DNA from: an uncultured Clostridia bacterium
Lineage (GTDB): Bacteria > Bacillota > Clostridia > Christensenellales > UBA1242
Direction: 5' to 3'
Length of the DNA stretch: 64,000 nt
Assembly (NCBI GenBank): GCA_947382485.1
Contig: CANCYS010000002.1
Span: forward strand, 124,001 to 188,000
Each line of letters starts with the position of its first letter. Position 1 is the stretch's first letter. Made by a program: the position numbers and the translations under genes. Below, piece after piece: positions 40,312 to 48,879 of the stretch. The notes beneath the pieces are model-generated. The model had not been told where the DNA came from. It saw only the letters and a program-made list of their open reading frames with translations, and did no database searches.

Positions 40312-41532
40312 ATGAAGGTTTGTGTAATTGGTGGTGGAGCATCTGGAATGATGAGTGCAATCATGATTGCCCGAAAGGGACAAGATGTTTCTCTTTATGA
40401 AAAAAATGAAAAATTAGGAAAAAAAATATATATAACAGGCAAAGGTAGATGCAATGTCACAAATGCCACTGTTGGCAATGAATTTTTAAAAAACGTTGTT
40501 GGTGGACAAAAGTTTGTTATGGGTTCAGTCACAAGATTCAATTCAAATGATACCATGGCGTTTTTTGAAGAAATGGGTGTGCCATTAAAAATTGAAAGAG
40601 GCAATCGTGTTTTTCCAGAAAGCGATAAATCAAGTGATATAATCAAGGCTCTTGAAAAAGCACTTAGATGGGCAAGCGTAAAAGTGAATTTAAACACATC
40701 TGTTGAAGAAATTGTAAAAATTGAAAACAAAGTCACAGGCATAAAGGTTGATGGAAAAGAAGTGAGTTTTGATGCAGTTGTTGTAGCAACTGGTGGCATA
40801 AGTTATCCTGCAACTGGCTCAACTGGTGATGGATATAAGTTTGCTAAAAATCTTGGACACTCTGTAATAAGTCCAGTTCCAGCCTTATGTGGAATTGTCG
40901 TTAAAGGAGAAGAACTAAAACCTTTGCAAGGATTGTCACTTAAAAATGTCACACTGTCCGCATGGCTCAAAGAAAAAATAATTTATAAATCAGATATTGG
41001 TGAAATGTTGTTCACACATTTTGGAATATCAGGTCCAATAGTTCTTTCTGCTTCAAGTCACATCAATAGGCAAGATTTTTCAAATCTCAAACTTGTGATT
41101 GACTTTAAACCAGCACTTTCTGTTGATGGACTTTCTGTTAGGATAGACAGAGATATAATTGCACTCAAAGCAAAACAAACATCTTCACTTCTTGAAGGCT
41201 TGCTTCCAAAAGCAATGGTATCAATTTTTGCAAAAAGATTGGGTGTAAAACTCACAAGCAAAGCAAATCAACTCACAAAAGAAAATCGCAAAGCACTTGC
41301 ACTTTTGCTTAAAAACTTTGAGATTTTGCCAAAATCTCTTGAAAGTATTGAGGGTGCGGTTGTAACTGCTGGTGGAATAAATTTAAAAGAAGTCAATCCA
41401 AAGTTCATGAAAAGTAAATTATATTCAAATTTATATTTTGTTGGTGAAGTGCTTGATATTGATGCCGAAACTGGTGGTTTCAATCTTCAACTAGCATTTT
41501 CAACAGCCGTGACTTGTGCAAGTGATTTTTAA
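40312..41532 (+). CDS. HI0933-family FAD-dependent oxidoreductase
   Basis: A 406-residue flavoprotein: FAD dinucleotide loop VCVIGGGASGMMSAIMIARKGQDVSLYEKNEKLGKKIYITGKGRCNVTNA at the start, VVVATGGISYPATGSTGDGYKFA in the middle, LFTHFGISGPIVLSAS, and the C-terminal VTAGGINLKEVNPKFMKSKLYSNLYFVGEVLDIDAETGGFNLQLAFSTA. This is the YhiN/HI0933 group, of uncertain substrate (one member, BaiN, reduces bile-acid intermediates). Usual neighbour of rluB, cmk and plsC in Firmicutes; here plsC follows but cmk is elsewhere. Confidence 0.93.
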   Translation: MKVCVIGGGASGMMSAIMIARKGQDVSLYEKNEKLGKKIYITGKGRCNVTNATVGNEFLKNVVGGQKFVMGSVTRFNSNDTMAFFEEMGVPLKIERGNRVFPESDKSSDIIKALEKALRWASVKVNLNTSVEEIVKIENKVTGIKVDGKEVSFDAVVVATGGISYPATGSTGDGYKFAKNLGHSVISPVPALCGIVVKGEELKPLQGLSLKNVTLSAWLKEKIIYKSDIGEMLFTHFGISGPIVLSASSHINRQDFSNLKLVIDFKPALSVDGLSVRIDRDIIALKAKQTSSLLEGLLPKAMVSIFAKRLGVKLTSKANQLTKENRKALALLLKNFEILPKSLESIEGAVVTAGGINLKEVNPKFMKSKLYSNLYFVGEVLDIDAETGGFNLQLAFSTAVTCASDF

Positions 41533-41559
41533 TCAAAATGAAATAAAAGGAGCATTTTT

Positions 41560-42189
41560 ATGTTATTTGTAATTATTTTTGCGTTTTTATTTTTGCCATT
41601 TGCAATACTTTTTCCAACAAAGGTTATTCATAAAGAAAGATTACCAAAGAAAAGAAAAGCAATAGTAACCAGCAATCATTATAGTAATCTTGACCCAATT
41701 TTGCTTGATATCAAACTTAGAAGAAAATTCAGATTTATGGCAAAAGTTGAACTATTTAAAAATAAATTTGGTGGTGCATTTTTAAAATCAATGGGTAGTT
41801 TTCCAGTTGATAGAAACAATGTAACTCCAAGTGTATTCAAAAAAACACTTTCCGAGTTAAAACAAAATCATCAAGTTTTCATATTCCCAGAAGGCACACG
41901 AAACAAAGCTGACACCGAAGAAATGGCAGATGCAAAAAGTGGTGTAATCACTTTTGCTTCAAAAGGTGATGCAGAAATTGTTCCAATGTTAATTTATCAT
42001 AAACCAAAAGTTTTCAGAAAAAATTATATAATTGTTGGTGAACCATTCAAAGTTCAAGGAGCAAATCCAGCAAGACTTACAAAAGAAGAAATTGAAGAAA
42101 ATCTTGCGGTGTATACAAAGAAAATGGAACAACTCAGAATTGAACTCGATGAGTATGTTGCTTCAAAAAAGAGAAAGAAAAATAAATAA
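41560..42189 (+). CDS. plsC: 1-acyl-sn-glycerol-3-phosphate acyltransferase
   Basis: A 209-residue membrane-bound acyltransferase making phosphatidate, which feeds CdsA. N-terminal hydrophobic segment (about 2-19), catalytic NHYSNLDPILL (the HX4D motif), GGAFLKSMGSFPVDRNN, and the glycerol-phosphate-binding FPEGTRNK, then VPMLIYH. Lys-rich C-terminus. AAGGAG precedes ATG 41560. It ends the run of genes from scpAB and is followed by tRNA-Thr after 54 bases. Confidence 0.95.
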   Translation: MLFVIIFAFLFLPFAILFPTKVIHKERLPKKRKAIVTSNHYSNLDPILLDIKLRRKFRFMAKVELFKNKFGGAFLKSMGSFPVDRNNVTPSVFKKTLSELKQNHQVFIFPEGTRNKADTEEMADAKSGVITFASKGDAEIVPMLIYHKPKVFRKNYIIVGEPFKVQGANPARLTKEEIEENLAVYTKKMEQLRIELDEYVASKKRKKNK

Positions 42190-42243
42190 TATATGCTTGT
42201 CAAAATTATTTTTATAGTCATATAATTTTGGCAAGTGAAATGT

Positions 42244-42319
42244 GCTGGTGTGGCTCAGTTGGTAGAGCAATGCATTCGTAATGCGTGGGTCGGGGGTTCG
42301 AGTCCCTTCACCAGCTCCA
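42244..42319 (+). tRNA. tRNA-Thr (anticodon CGU)
   Basis: A 76-nt cloverleaf: acceptor GCTGGTG with CACCAGC, D arm GCTCAGTTGGTAGAGC, anticodon stem ATGCA/TGCGT around loop TTCGTAA (anticodon CGT, reads ACG), T loop TTCGAGT, and an encoded CCA (42317-42319). It is a single gene; reads only ACG, so other tRNA-Thr genes must be outside the window. Confidence 0.97.
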
Positions 42320-42357
42320 TACAAACTAAATATAAAATATTTTTTTTGGAGGGGATA

Positions 42358-43638
42358 ATGATTAGTGAAATTAATTTAAAAAAATCAAAATATGCAAAAA
42401 CACTTCTGCTGTGTTTTGTGTTTTGTTTTTTTGTTTTTGGTGGCATATTGTTATTGTTGGTTGGTTGTAGTAGTCGAACCTACAAAATTGCAGTTGGAGA
42501 ATATATTGGTGGAGAAATTTTTGTCAGTAAGACAGAAGCTAAACCAGGACAAAAAATCACCATAACTTGCATGCCAAATGATGGATATGCACTTAAAGAA
42601 GGCAGTTTGGTTGCAAATGGAAATATTGTGCAAGAATTTGTTTTTGTCATGCCAGAAGAAGATGTTACTATTGGTGCAAAATTTTTACCTTTGAATTTTT
42701 ATGGTTCTTATATTGCAAGTTCAAACCAAAGCAATAGTAATACAACAGTTCAAGATTTTAGTTTTATACAAGTACAAGAAGATAATAAAATTATTATAGG
42801 CAATGAATTGAAAAATCATTCTTATAGTATTCAACAAAATCTTACTTACACTTTTGATAATTTTGAACTTAAATTGTCAGATGAAGAAGATAAAATTTTC
42901 GTTGAAGATGGACAATTAATCTTCAAAAATAAAGTTTATTATTTTTCACCAGAAATGGACGATAAGTTTTTAAATTCAACATTAATTCAAGTTAGTGGAC
43001 TTTCAGAAAACAATCCTAATGAAAAGTTTGACCTTAACAATTCAGTTTATACAGTAGAGAAAGACATCACATTTACCAATGATAGCATAGTAAGCACTAA
43101 AATTTTATCAAATAATGAAAAAATACAGTCATCTTGTAATTACCAAATTTTCGGGCATTTAATTTACATCGAAATCGATAATGATATTTATTATGGTATG
43201 TTTAATACATCAAATTCCATAATTAGTTTTAATTACAATCATTTCATGTCTAATAATGGTAGATATTCTTATGTTGAAGAACTTTTTATTGTAAAATCTG
43301 ATAATGAAATTGAGTTGAAACAAAATGGCTCATATATTGGTAAAAATGATTATAAAATTGAAGATAAAGAAAATGAAATTGTAAGTTATAATGGAAACAA
43401 CTTAAATGTTGCCTTAACATCAATAACTCTCAATACTTCTGAACCAGGAGTATCCAAAATCGAATATTATCAAATTGATAATTTGCCAATGAAAAGAGTT
43501 GGAAATATATTAATTATTTCATTAACTGATAAATTTGAAGATGTAGTATTTTTATATATTGTTAATGAAAACTTAATGCTTAAACTTGGTGCGTTCAGTG
43601 GTTCAGCCTCTGCAATTTATTTAACTTATAACAATTAA
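42358..43638 (+). CDS. Secreted lipoprotein with a bacterial-repeat-type beta domain
   Basis: A 426-residue protein with a long signal segment ending in a lipobox (LLVGCSS, Cys37), so it should be lipid-anchored outside the membrane. Residues ~45-100 (IFVSKTEAKPGQKITITCMPNDGYALKEGS, FVMPEEDVTIGAKF) match the Gram-positive InlB-B/bacterial repeat fold used by surface proteins. The rest is Asn/Ser/Thr-rich, likely beta, with lipocalin-like repeats of GSYIGKNDYKI/GSYIASS segments, but no family I recognise. GGAGGGG precedes ATG 42358; the frame also runs back through the tRNA but that part is not coding. Confidence 0.75.
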   Translation: MISEINLKKSKYAKTLLLCFVFCFFVFGGILLLLVGCSSRTYKIAVGEYIGGEIFVSKTEAKPGQKITITCMPNDGYALKEGSLVANGNIVQEFVFVMPEEDVTIGAKFLPLNFYGSYIASSNQSNSNTTVQDFSFIQVQEDNKIIIGNELKNHSYSIQQNLTYTFDNFELKLSDEEDKIFVEDGQLIFKNKVYYFSPEMDDKFLNSTLIQVSGLSENNPNEKFDLNNSVYTVEKDITFTNDSIVSTKILSNNEKIQSSCNYQIFGHLIYIEIDNDIYYGMFNTSNSIISFNYNHFMSNNGRYSYVEELFIVKSDNEIELKQNGSYIGKNDYKIEDKENEIVSYNGNNLNVALTSITLNTSEPGVSKIEYYQIDNLPMKRVGNILIISLTDKFEDVVFLYIVNENLMLKLGAFSGSASAIYLTYNN

Positions 43639-43717
43639 ACTTATATAGATAATAAAAAAACAACAAAATAAAAGAGAAAGCAAACAATAAAATTGTCTTC
43701 GTGGAAAAGGAGAATAA

Positions 43718-44275
43718 ATGTTAACAAGTGAGTTAATAACAAAAAATAATTTAAAGGAATCTTTAAGTTTACAGAATTTAATTTTTCCACGAGAGAATGC
43801 AAAGTTAAATTATATTGAAGCAATAGAAGAGCGAAAAAAATCAACCTTACCTGTAAAGTTTCAAAATGAATATTTCTTGGTTAGAAATGAAAATAAAAAG
43901 CCAGTTGGTTTATGGGGACATTATCTTGAAGGAAATAATAAAGATGAACTTTGGCTTGGTTGGTTTGGCGTTTCGCCATTTGAAACGAAAAAAGGATATG
44001 GCACAGCAATTTTTAAAATCTTTGAAGAGTTTGCACGAAATAATGGATTTTCCACAATACGATTGTATACAGATGAAGCAGACAACTCCTTGGCTTGTAA
44101 ATTGTATGAAAAAATGGGAATGTCAAAAGAATATTACGAGAACAAAGAAGACAAAACTGATGATATAGGAAAAATCTTGATATATTCAAAATCATTAACT
44201 GAAAAAAAAGTTTTGCCTTGGAATAATAAATTCATTAATTATAAAGCACAAAAAGAGAAAGAAGAAATCAAGTAA
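43718..44275 (+). CDS. GNAT family N-acetyltransferase
   Basis: A 185-residue protein whose middle carries the acetyl-CoA fold: DELWLGWFGVSPFETKKGYGTAIFKIFEEFARNNGFSTIRLYTD, with the Q/RxxGxG/A-like loop KKGYGTA, followed by ADNSLACKLYEKMGM, the motif B helix that closes GNAT domains. Substrate unknown. AAGGAG precedes ATG 43718. It begins a run of small single-domain enzymes (to 46.4 kb) separated by short gaps and probably co-transcribed. Confidence 0.82.
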   Translation: MLTSELITKNNLKESLSLQNLIFPRENAKLNYIEAIEERKKSTLPVKFQNEYFLVRNENKKPVGLWGHYLEGNNKDELWLGWFGVSPFETKKGYGTAIFKIFEEFARNNGFSTIRLYTDEADNSLACKLYEKMGMSKEYYENKEDKTDDIGKILIYSKSLTEKKVLPWNNKFINYKAQKEKEEIK

Positions 44276-44335
44276 ATTGCTTCTTTCAAAATATAAAAAT
44301 TATATATATAATAAATCAAAATGAGGAGAAAAATC

Positions 44336-45112
44336 ATGAAAGAATTTCAACTTGAAAACACACCAATCACATACTATATTGATGATTCAGCAAACAAAGA
44401 ATGGGTGGTTTTTATTCATGCGGCATTTGTAGACCATAGAATGTTTCAAAAACAATTTGAATATTTTTCTGGAAAATATAATTTGCTTGCAGTGGACATT
44501 TTAGGACATGGCAATTCAACAAAAGCAAGAAAAGGCGATTCAATTGAAAAGATGTCTTATTGGATAAATCAAATTTTTGAAAAACATAATATATTGTCTG
44601 CACATTTTGTTGGGGTTTCTTTGGGTGCTGTTTTCATACAAGATTTTGCAAATAAATATGAAAATAAAGTTTCATCACTTGTATGTTTTGGCGGATATGA
44701 CATCAATGACTTTGACATTAAAAAACAAAAAAGCAATTCAAAAGAACAGATGAAAATCATGTTTAAAGCAATGTTTTCAATAAAATGGTTTGCAAAAGCA
44801 AACAAAAAGATTTCAGCATACACCACCGAAGCACAAGAAGAATTCTATAATCTAAATTTAAATTTTAAAAAGAAATCATTTATGTATTTATCAAAATTGC
44901 AAAATTTAATAAATAAGTTTCCAAAAAAACAAAGACAATATAAATTGTTAGTTGGTTGTGGAGAACACGACATTCCAATGGAAATCGAAATTGTTAACGA
45001 TTGGGCAGAAAAAGAACATTGTGAAAAAATAATATTGCAAGGTGCAGGACATTGTGCAAATATGGATAAACCAAAAGAATTCAATGCTTGCCTAGAAAAC
45101 TTTTTAAAATAA
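44336..45112 (+). CDS. Alpha/beta-hydrolase
   Basis: A 258-residue soluble hydrolase of the alpha/beta fold: oxyanion region WVVFIHAAFVDHRMF (HA rather than HG), AVDILGHGNS, nucleophile elbow FVGVSLGA (Ser95), GCGEHDIPM with a likely acid residue, and a catalytic-His segment GAGHCANMDKP. No signal peptide. Substrate cannot be told from sequence. AGGAGA precedes ATG 44336; the in-frame codons from 44321 contain that site and are not coding. Confidence 0.88.
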   Translation: MKEFQLENTPITYYIDDSANKEWVVFIHAAFVDHRMFQKQFEYFSGKYNLLAVDILGHGNSTKARKGDSIEKMSYWINQIFEKHNILSAHFVGVSLGAVFIQDFANKYENKVSSLVCFGGYDINDFDIKKQKSNSKEQMKIMFKAMFSIKWFAKANKKISAYTTEAQEEFYNLNLNFKKKSFMYLSKLQNLINKFPKKQRQYKLLVGCGEHDIPMEIEIVNDWAEKEHCEKIILQGAGHCANMDKPKEFNACLENFLK

Positions 45113-45164
45113 AAAAAAGTCAAAAATCTGAGTTTTAAATTTAATGTTATATGTAGGAGAATTT

Positions 45165-45500
45165 ATGAAAGTAATAAAAAAATCATCAGAAAGTGTAAAA
45201 CTTGAACCTGCTCACGATGGTGCAGGAAGCAGAAAACTTTTTGTTGCAAATGATGAAATAAAAAACATTCAAGGCATAACTCATGGCTACCTTAAATCAG
45301 GAGGGGTGTTTGAGTGGCACAAACATGACGACTGCAATGAATTTATGTATGTTTTAAAAGGTGATGGAATTGTTCGTGATGAAGATGGCGAATATGAATT
45401 TCATGTTGGTGATTTTTTCATTTTTCCACAAGGAGTTTTCCATGAACAAAGAAACACAGGCTCAGAAATTTTTGAAGCAGTGTTCATAAGAACAAAATAA
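45165..45500 (+). CDS. Cupin-domain protein
   Basis: A 111-residue single-domain cupin: GGVFEWHKHDDCNEFMYVLKGDGIVRDEDGEYEFHVGDFFIFPQGVFHEQRNTG, with metal-ligand candidates H-x-H, E and a later H as in the two conserved cupin motifs. Such small cupins bind sugars, acids or serve as metal-dependent isomerases/dioxygenases; nothing fixes the substrate. TAGGAG precedes ATG 45165. It lies in the run of small enzymes 43.7-46.4 kb. Confidence 0.85.
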   Translation: MKVIKKSSESVKLEPAHDGAGSRKLFVANDEIKNIQGITHGYLKSGGVFEWHKHDDCNEFMYVLKGDGIVRDEDGEYEFHVGDFFIFPQGVFHEQRNTGSEIFEAVFIRTK

Positions 45501-45517
45501 AATAGTAAGAGGAAATT

Positions 45518-45847
45518 ATGGCGAAACTTGGAATAGTAAAATTTTTGAATGCGTCTCATGGCAAAAATGTGCATGAACATAATATAAAAATTGAATTTAT
45601 TTTTGAGGGCAACCTTGAAGGAAATTATGTGGCAGGCATAGATTTTCATGATGTTAAGGAAAGAATAGAAAATTTGCTTGAAAGTTTAGAAGGAAAATAT
45701 CTTCCAGATGTTCACAACATGGGAAAAGGCACAATGGAAAATTTGGCTTGCTATTTAATTAAAAATTTGAACCTTGAAAAACTTGAATCGGTCACAGTTT
45801 GGGAGGCCGAAGATAGATATGTCAAAATTTATTCAGAAGAAATATAA
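45518..45847 (+). CDS. QueD/PTPS-like protein lacking the usual catalytic residues
   Basis: A 109-residue protein of the 6-pyruvoyl-tetrahydropterin synthase/QueD fold: KFLNASHGKNVHEHNIKIEFIFEG, the zinc-binding part (candidate ligands H14, H19, H21), GIDFHDVKERIENLLESLEGKYLPD, GTMENLACYLIKNL, and VTVWEAEDRYVKIY. QueD needs a proton-relay Cys and an Asp-His pair; here no Cys follows the first His, and the LDHxxLN segment reads LEGKYLPD. Thus it may bind zinc and a pterin-like ligand without the standard reaction. Short (109 against ~120). AGAGGA precedes ATG 45518. queH, also in the window, is 10 kb away. Confidence 0.72.
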   Translation: MAKLGIVKFLNASHGKNVHEHNIKIEFIFEGNLEGNYVAGIDFHDVKERIENLLESLEGKYLPDVHNMGKGTMENLACYLIKNLNLEKLESVTVWEAEDRYVKIYSEEI

Positions 45848-45864
45848 ATTAGAAAGAGGAACTT

Positions 45865-46440
45865 ATGAAAACAATTTTTATAGATGTTGATGATGTCATT
45901 TGCACAAATCATTTTTTGCCAGTCGTAAATTCATATCTTGGCACAAATTATAAAGAAGAAGATTTTTGGGGTGCAAAATTTGAAAAACAATTATTTCCAA
46001 ATGTTGAAGATAGAAATAAATTCTACGATTATTTTGTAAGTGTTGATAGTTATGAAAAATGCGAACTTAAAGAAGGTGCATATGAATCACTTGAAAGATT
46101 AATAAAAAATAACAAAGTCATATTGCTTACAAATGCTTGTCACTATGAAAGAAGTCTTGAAATGGGCAGACAGTTCACTGATAAATGGAAATTTTTGCTT
46201 AATAAATTACCATTTTTCCCACCTGAAAACATTGTTTTTTCTGCACAAAAAGACCTTTTTGATGCAGATGTTATAATTGATGACAGGGTTTCAAATATGT
46301 ATGGAAATTATAAACATAAACTCCTTTTCACTTGTTTCCACAATAGAGATGTTGAAGATGAAACTCTTGAAAAATTAGGCATTACAAGGGTTGATGGCTG
46401 GAAAGATGTTGAAAGATATATTGAAAATATAAATAAATAA
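45865..46440 (+). CDS. HAD-superfamily 5'(3')-deoxyribonucleotidase-like protein
   Basis: A 191-residue HAD phosphatase: TIFIDVDDVICTNHF with the DxD nucleophile pair (D7, D9), a helical cap, ILLTNACH (motif II), and VIIDDRVSNM (motif IV, DD). The pattern DVDDVI with a C1-type cap and DDR is that of the NT5C/YqfW group that dephosphorylates nucleotides. Substrate not proven. AGAGGA precedes ATG 45865. It ends the rightward run and meets a convergent hydrolase gene at a shared terminator. Confidence 0.82.
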   Translation: MKTIFIDVDDVICTNHFLPVVNSYLGTNYKEEDFWGAKFEKQLFPNVEDRNKFYDYFVSVDSYEKCELKEGAYESLERLIKNNKVILLTNACHYERSLEMGRQFTDKWKFLLNKLPFFPPENIVFSAQKDLFDADVIIDDRVSNMYGNYKHKLLFTCFHNRDVEDETLEKLGITRVDGWKDVERYIENINK

Positions 46441-46467
46441 AAATCGCTTAATTTTAAGCGATTTTTT
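46441..46467. terminator. Bidirectional terminator between convergent genes
   Basis: Perfect 10-bp stem AAATCGCTTA/TAAGCGATTT (46441-46450 with 46455-46464), ATTT loop, A-rich on one side and T-rich on the other. Confidence 0.9.
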
Positions 46468-47359
46468 ATTTGTAAAATTTAATAATATCGTCAAATACTT
46501 TTTCATTATCTTTTTCATTAATAATTTCGTGACGCATATTTTGATAATCAATTCTTTCAATATTTTTAAAGCCTGCTTTTTTCAAAACAACAAAGGAATC
46601 ATCAGAACCTTTCTTTCCACCTGTGCAAGGGTCATCAAGCCCACGAAGCATCAAAATAGGCATATCAGAATTAATATTTTTATAATTTTTAGGCTTGTGC
46701 ATCAAAACCACAAGATGAAACAAATCATTAAAGGCAGAACAAGTAAATCCAAATCCGCATAGTGGGTCATTGATATAATTTTGAATAACTTCTTCATTTT
46801 TACAAATCCAGTCAACATCAGTTTTAGGATTTTTAATTGCTTTGTTAAATGCTTTGACACTTAAATTTTGTATAAATTTAGATTTATATTTTGCACCATG
46901 AAATGCTTTAATAATTGAAGAAACAAAAATTCCAATGTGAGCACCACATTGATAGTTTGGATATCCCGATAAAACCACTTTTTTGTAATCATTAGAACGA
47001 GTTTGAAGCAAAACTCTTGTTATAATTGTTCCCATTGAATGAGCAAAAATATAAATTTGTTTATCAGCAAACTTTTCTTTTATAAAATTTGTAATTGCTT
47101 TTTGGTCTTCCACCAAAAGTTTATATCCTTCATTTTCGCTGAAAAACCCCAAGGTTTTGGCAGTTTTGCCATGACCTCTCATGTCCGAACTAACAACTGA
47201 AAATCCTTCTTTGTTCAAAATTTTTGCCAACTTTTCATAACGTTCTTGATGTTCTTCCATGCCATGCACAATTTGAATAACAGCCTTAGCATTAGAAATT
47301 TCAAAAGTATGCACACTGAGTTTGTATCCATCAACAGAATCAATAAAAAACTTTTCCAT
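46466..47359 (-). CDS. Alpha/beta-hydrolase, monoacylglycerol lipase/lysophospholipase type
   Basis: A 297-residue soluble hydrolase: VIQIVHGMEEHQERYEKLAKIL (HG oxyanion motif), VSSDMRGHGKTAKTLG, nucleophile FAHSMGT (Ser108), and LRGLDDPCTGGKKGSD with the acid and a later His (NMRHEI). HGxxEH...RY and the RGHG motif are typical of the Hydrolase_4/monoglyceride lipase group, so acyl-glycerol or lysophospholipid substrates are likely. It is the only gene in this part on the minus strand besides the frameshifted one at 49 kb. AGGAGA precedes the start on the minus strand. Confidence 0.9.
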   Translation of the reverse strand: MEKFFIDSVDGYKLSVHTFEISNAKAVIQIVHGMEEHQERYEKLAKILNKEGFSVVSSDMRGHGKTAKTLGFFSENEGYKLLVEDQKAITNFIKEKFADKQIYIFAHSMGTIITRVLLQTRSNDYKKVVLSGYPNYQCGAHIGIFVSSIIKAFHGAKYKSKFIQNLSVKAFNKAIKNPKTDVDWICKNEEVIQNYINDPLCGFGFTCSAFNDLFHLVVLMHKPKNYKNINSDMPILMLRGLDDPCTGGKKGSDDSFVVLKKAGFKNIERIDYQNMRHEIINEKDNEKVFDDIIKFYK

Positions 47360-47409
47360 AAAATCTCCTAATAAATATAATAAACAATTATATAAGTTTT
47401 GTAAAATGG

Positions 47410-47438
47410 TTGACTCTAATAAAGTTATATGTTATAAA
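47410..47438 (+). promoter_or_regulatory. Promoter of the MATE transporter gene
   Basis: TTGACT (47410-47415), 17 bp, TATAAA (47433-47438). AAGGAG follows before ATG 47515. The leader of about 70 bases shows no strong structure. Confidence 0.65.
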
Positions 47439-47514
47439 CCAAGTTACTAAATTGCATTTTAAGTAACAAAATAAATAAAATGTAATATAGTAATTTGAAA
47501 AAGGAGAAAAGACA

Positions 47515-48843
47515 ATGGCTGTGCATTTATCTGACCACTTCACATACAAAAAACTTTTTAAAGCAGTCTATCCATCAATATTAATGATGGTTTTCACATC
47601 AATTTACACAATAATTGATGGTCTTTTCATTTCAAATTTTGTGGGAAAATCTTCTTTTGCTGCAATCAATTTAATATGGCCCGTCATCATGGTCATAAGT
47701 GCACTTGGTTTCATGTTCGGAACAGGAGGTAGTGCACTTGTTTCAAAAATTCTTGGAGAAGGCGACAAAGAAAAGGCAAACAAAGTTTTTTCTATGATTG
47801 TTTATTCTTCAATAATCTTGGGTGTAATTGTTTCTGCTGCTGTGTTCATATTCATTGAGCGTTTTGCAAGACTTCTTGGTGCAACAGATAATATGATAGG
47901 TGATTGTGTGCTGTATGGCAGAATACTCATTGGTGCAGAAGTTTTTTATATTTTGCAAAATGTATTTCAAAGTTTCTTTGTCACAGCAGAAAAACCAATA
48001 CTTGGATTTTTAATAATAGTTCTTGCTGGTGTCACCAACATAATTTTAGATGCAATTTTTATTGTAGGATTAAAACTAGGTGTTGTTGGTGCTGCACTTG
48101 CAACAATCATAAGTTACATAGTTGGTTCAGTAATACCAATAGTGTATTTTTCAAGAAAAAATAATAGTTTACTTAAATTTGTAAAAACAAAATTTAATTT
48201 CAAAGCAATTGGCAGTGCGTGCTTAAATGGTTTATCAGAACTTTTAACAAACATTTCTGCATCAGTTGTCAGCATGCTTTTCAATTTGCAACTTTTAAAG
48301 TTTGCAGGTGAAAACGGTGTTGCAGCATATGGCGTAATCATGTATGCAAGTTTCATATTTGCAGCAGTGTTCTTTGGTTATTCAATAGGAATTTCGCCAA
48401 TCATTGGTTATCACTATGGTGCAAATAATAAAGATGAACTAAAAAACCTGCTAAGAAAAAGTTTAATTTTAATTGGAATAACAGGACTTGTCATGACTGG
48501 ACTCACTGAAATTTTGGCAGACCCACTTTCGCAAATTTTTGTACGCTATGATGCCGAACTTTTAAAACTCACCACAAAAGCAATGCGAATATATTCACTT
48601 TCGTTTTTAATTTTTGGTTTCAATTCGTTCATGTCATCATTCTTCACTGCTCTTAACAATGGCATAATTTCAGCACTAATATCATTCATGAGAATAGTAG
48701 TTTTTCAGGCTGTCGCAGTCATGGTAATACCAATTTTGTTTGGACTTGACGGGGTTTGGTCATCAATCGTTGTTGCAGAATTTTTCTCGGTCATTGTTGC
48801 ATTCATATGTTTAGTTGCCAATAAGAAAAAATATCAATATTAA
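47515..48843 (+). CDS. MATE-family multidrug/toxin efflux transporter
   Basis: A 442-residue membrane protein with about twelve membrane helices. PSILMMVFTSIYTIIDGLFISNFVG opens it, followed by ALGFMFGTGGSALVSKILGEGDKEKANKVFS (MatE signature with GxG and E), and a second half repeating the plan with GISPIIGYHYGANNKDELKNLLRKS. MATE proteins export cationic drugs or metabolites with Na+ or H+. The nearest type is the Firmicute NorM/DinF-like group; substrate cannot be read from sequence. Confidence 0.93.
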   Translation: MAVHLSDHFTYKKLFKAVYPSILMMVFTSIYTIIDGLFISNFVGKSSFAAINLIWPVIMVISALGFMFGTGGSALVSKILGEGDKEKANKVFSMIVYSSIILGVIVSAAVFIFIERFARLLGATDNMIGDCVLYGRILIGAEVFYILQNVFQSFFVTAEKPILGFLIIVLAGVTNIILDAIFIVGLKLGVVGAALATIISYIVGSVIPIVYFSRKNNSLLKFVKTKFNFKAIGSACLNGLSELLTNISASVVSMLFNLQLLKFAGENGVAAYGVIMYASFIFAAVFFGYSIGISPIIGYHYGANNKDELKNLLRKSLILIGITGLVMTGLTEILADPLSQIFVRYDAELLKLTTKAMRIYSLSFLIFGFNSFMSSFFTALNNGIISALISFMRIVVFQAVAVMVIPILFGLDGVWSSIVVAEFFSVIVAFICLVANKKKYQY

Positions 48844-48873
48844 AAAAGACTTACCAATAGGTAAGCCTTTTTA
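48844..48873. terminator. Bidirectional terminator after the MATE gene
   Basis: Stem CTTACC/GGTAAG (48850-48855 with 48860-48865), AATA loop, A run before and T run after. Confidence 0.8.
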
Positions 48874-48879
48874 TTAAAT

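Noticed and set aside
42244-42319. Attachment site of an integrated element at tRNA-Thr
   Set aside because: I saw no integrase and no direct repeat of the tRNA 3' end downstream, so an att site is not supported.
42235-42357. In-frame N-terminal extension of the lipoprotein through the tRNA
   Set aside because: It would be a translation of the tRNA-Thr gene itself. The ATG at 42358 has a ribosome-binding site and begins a proper lipoprotein signal.
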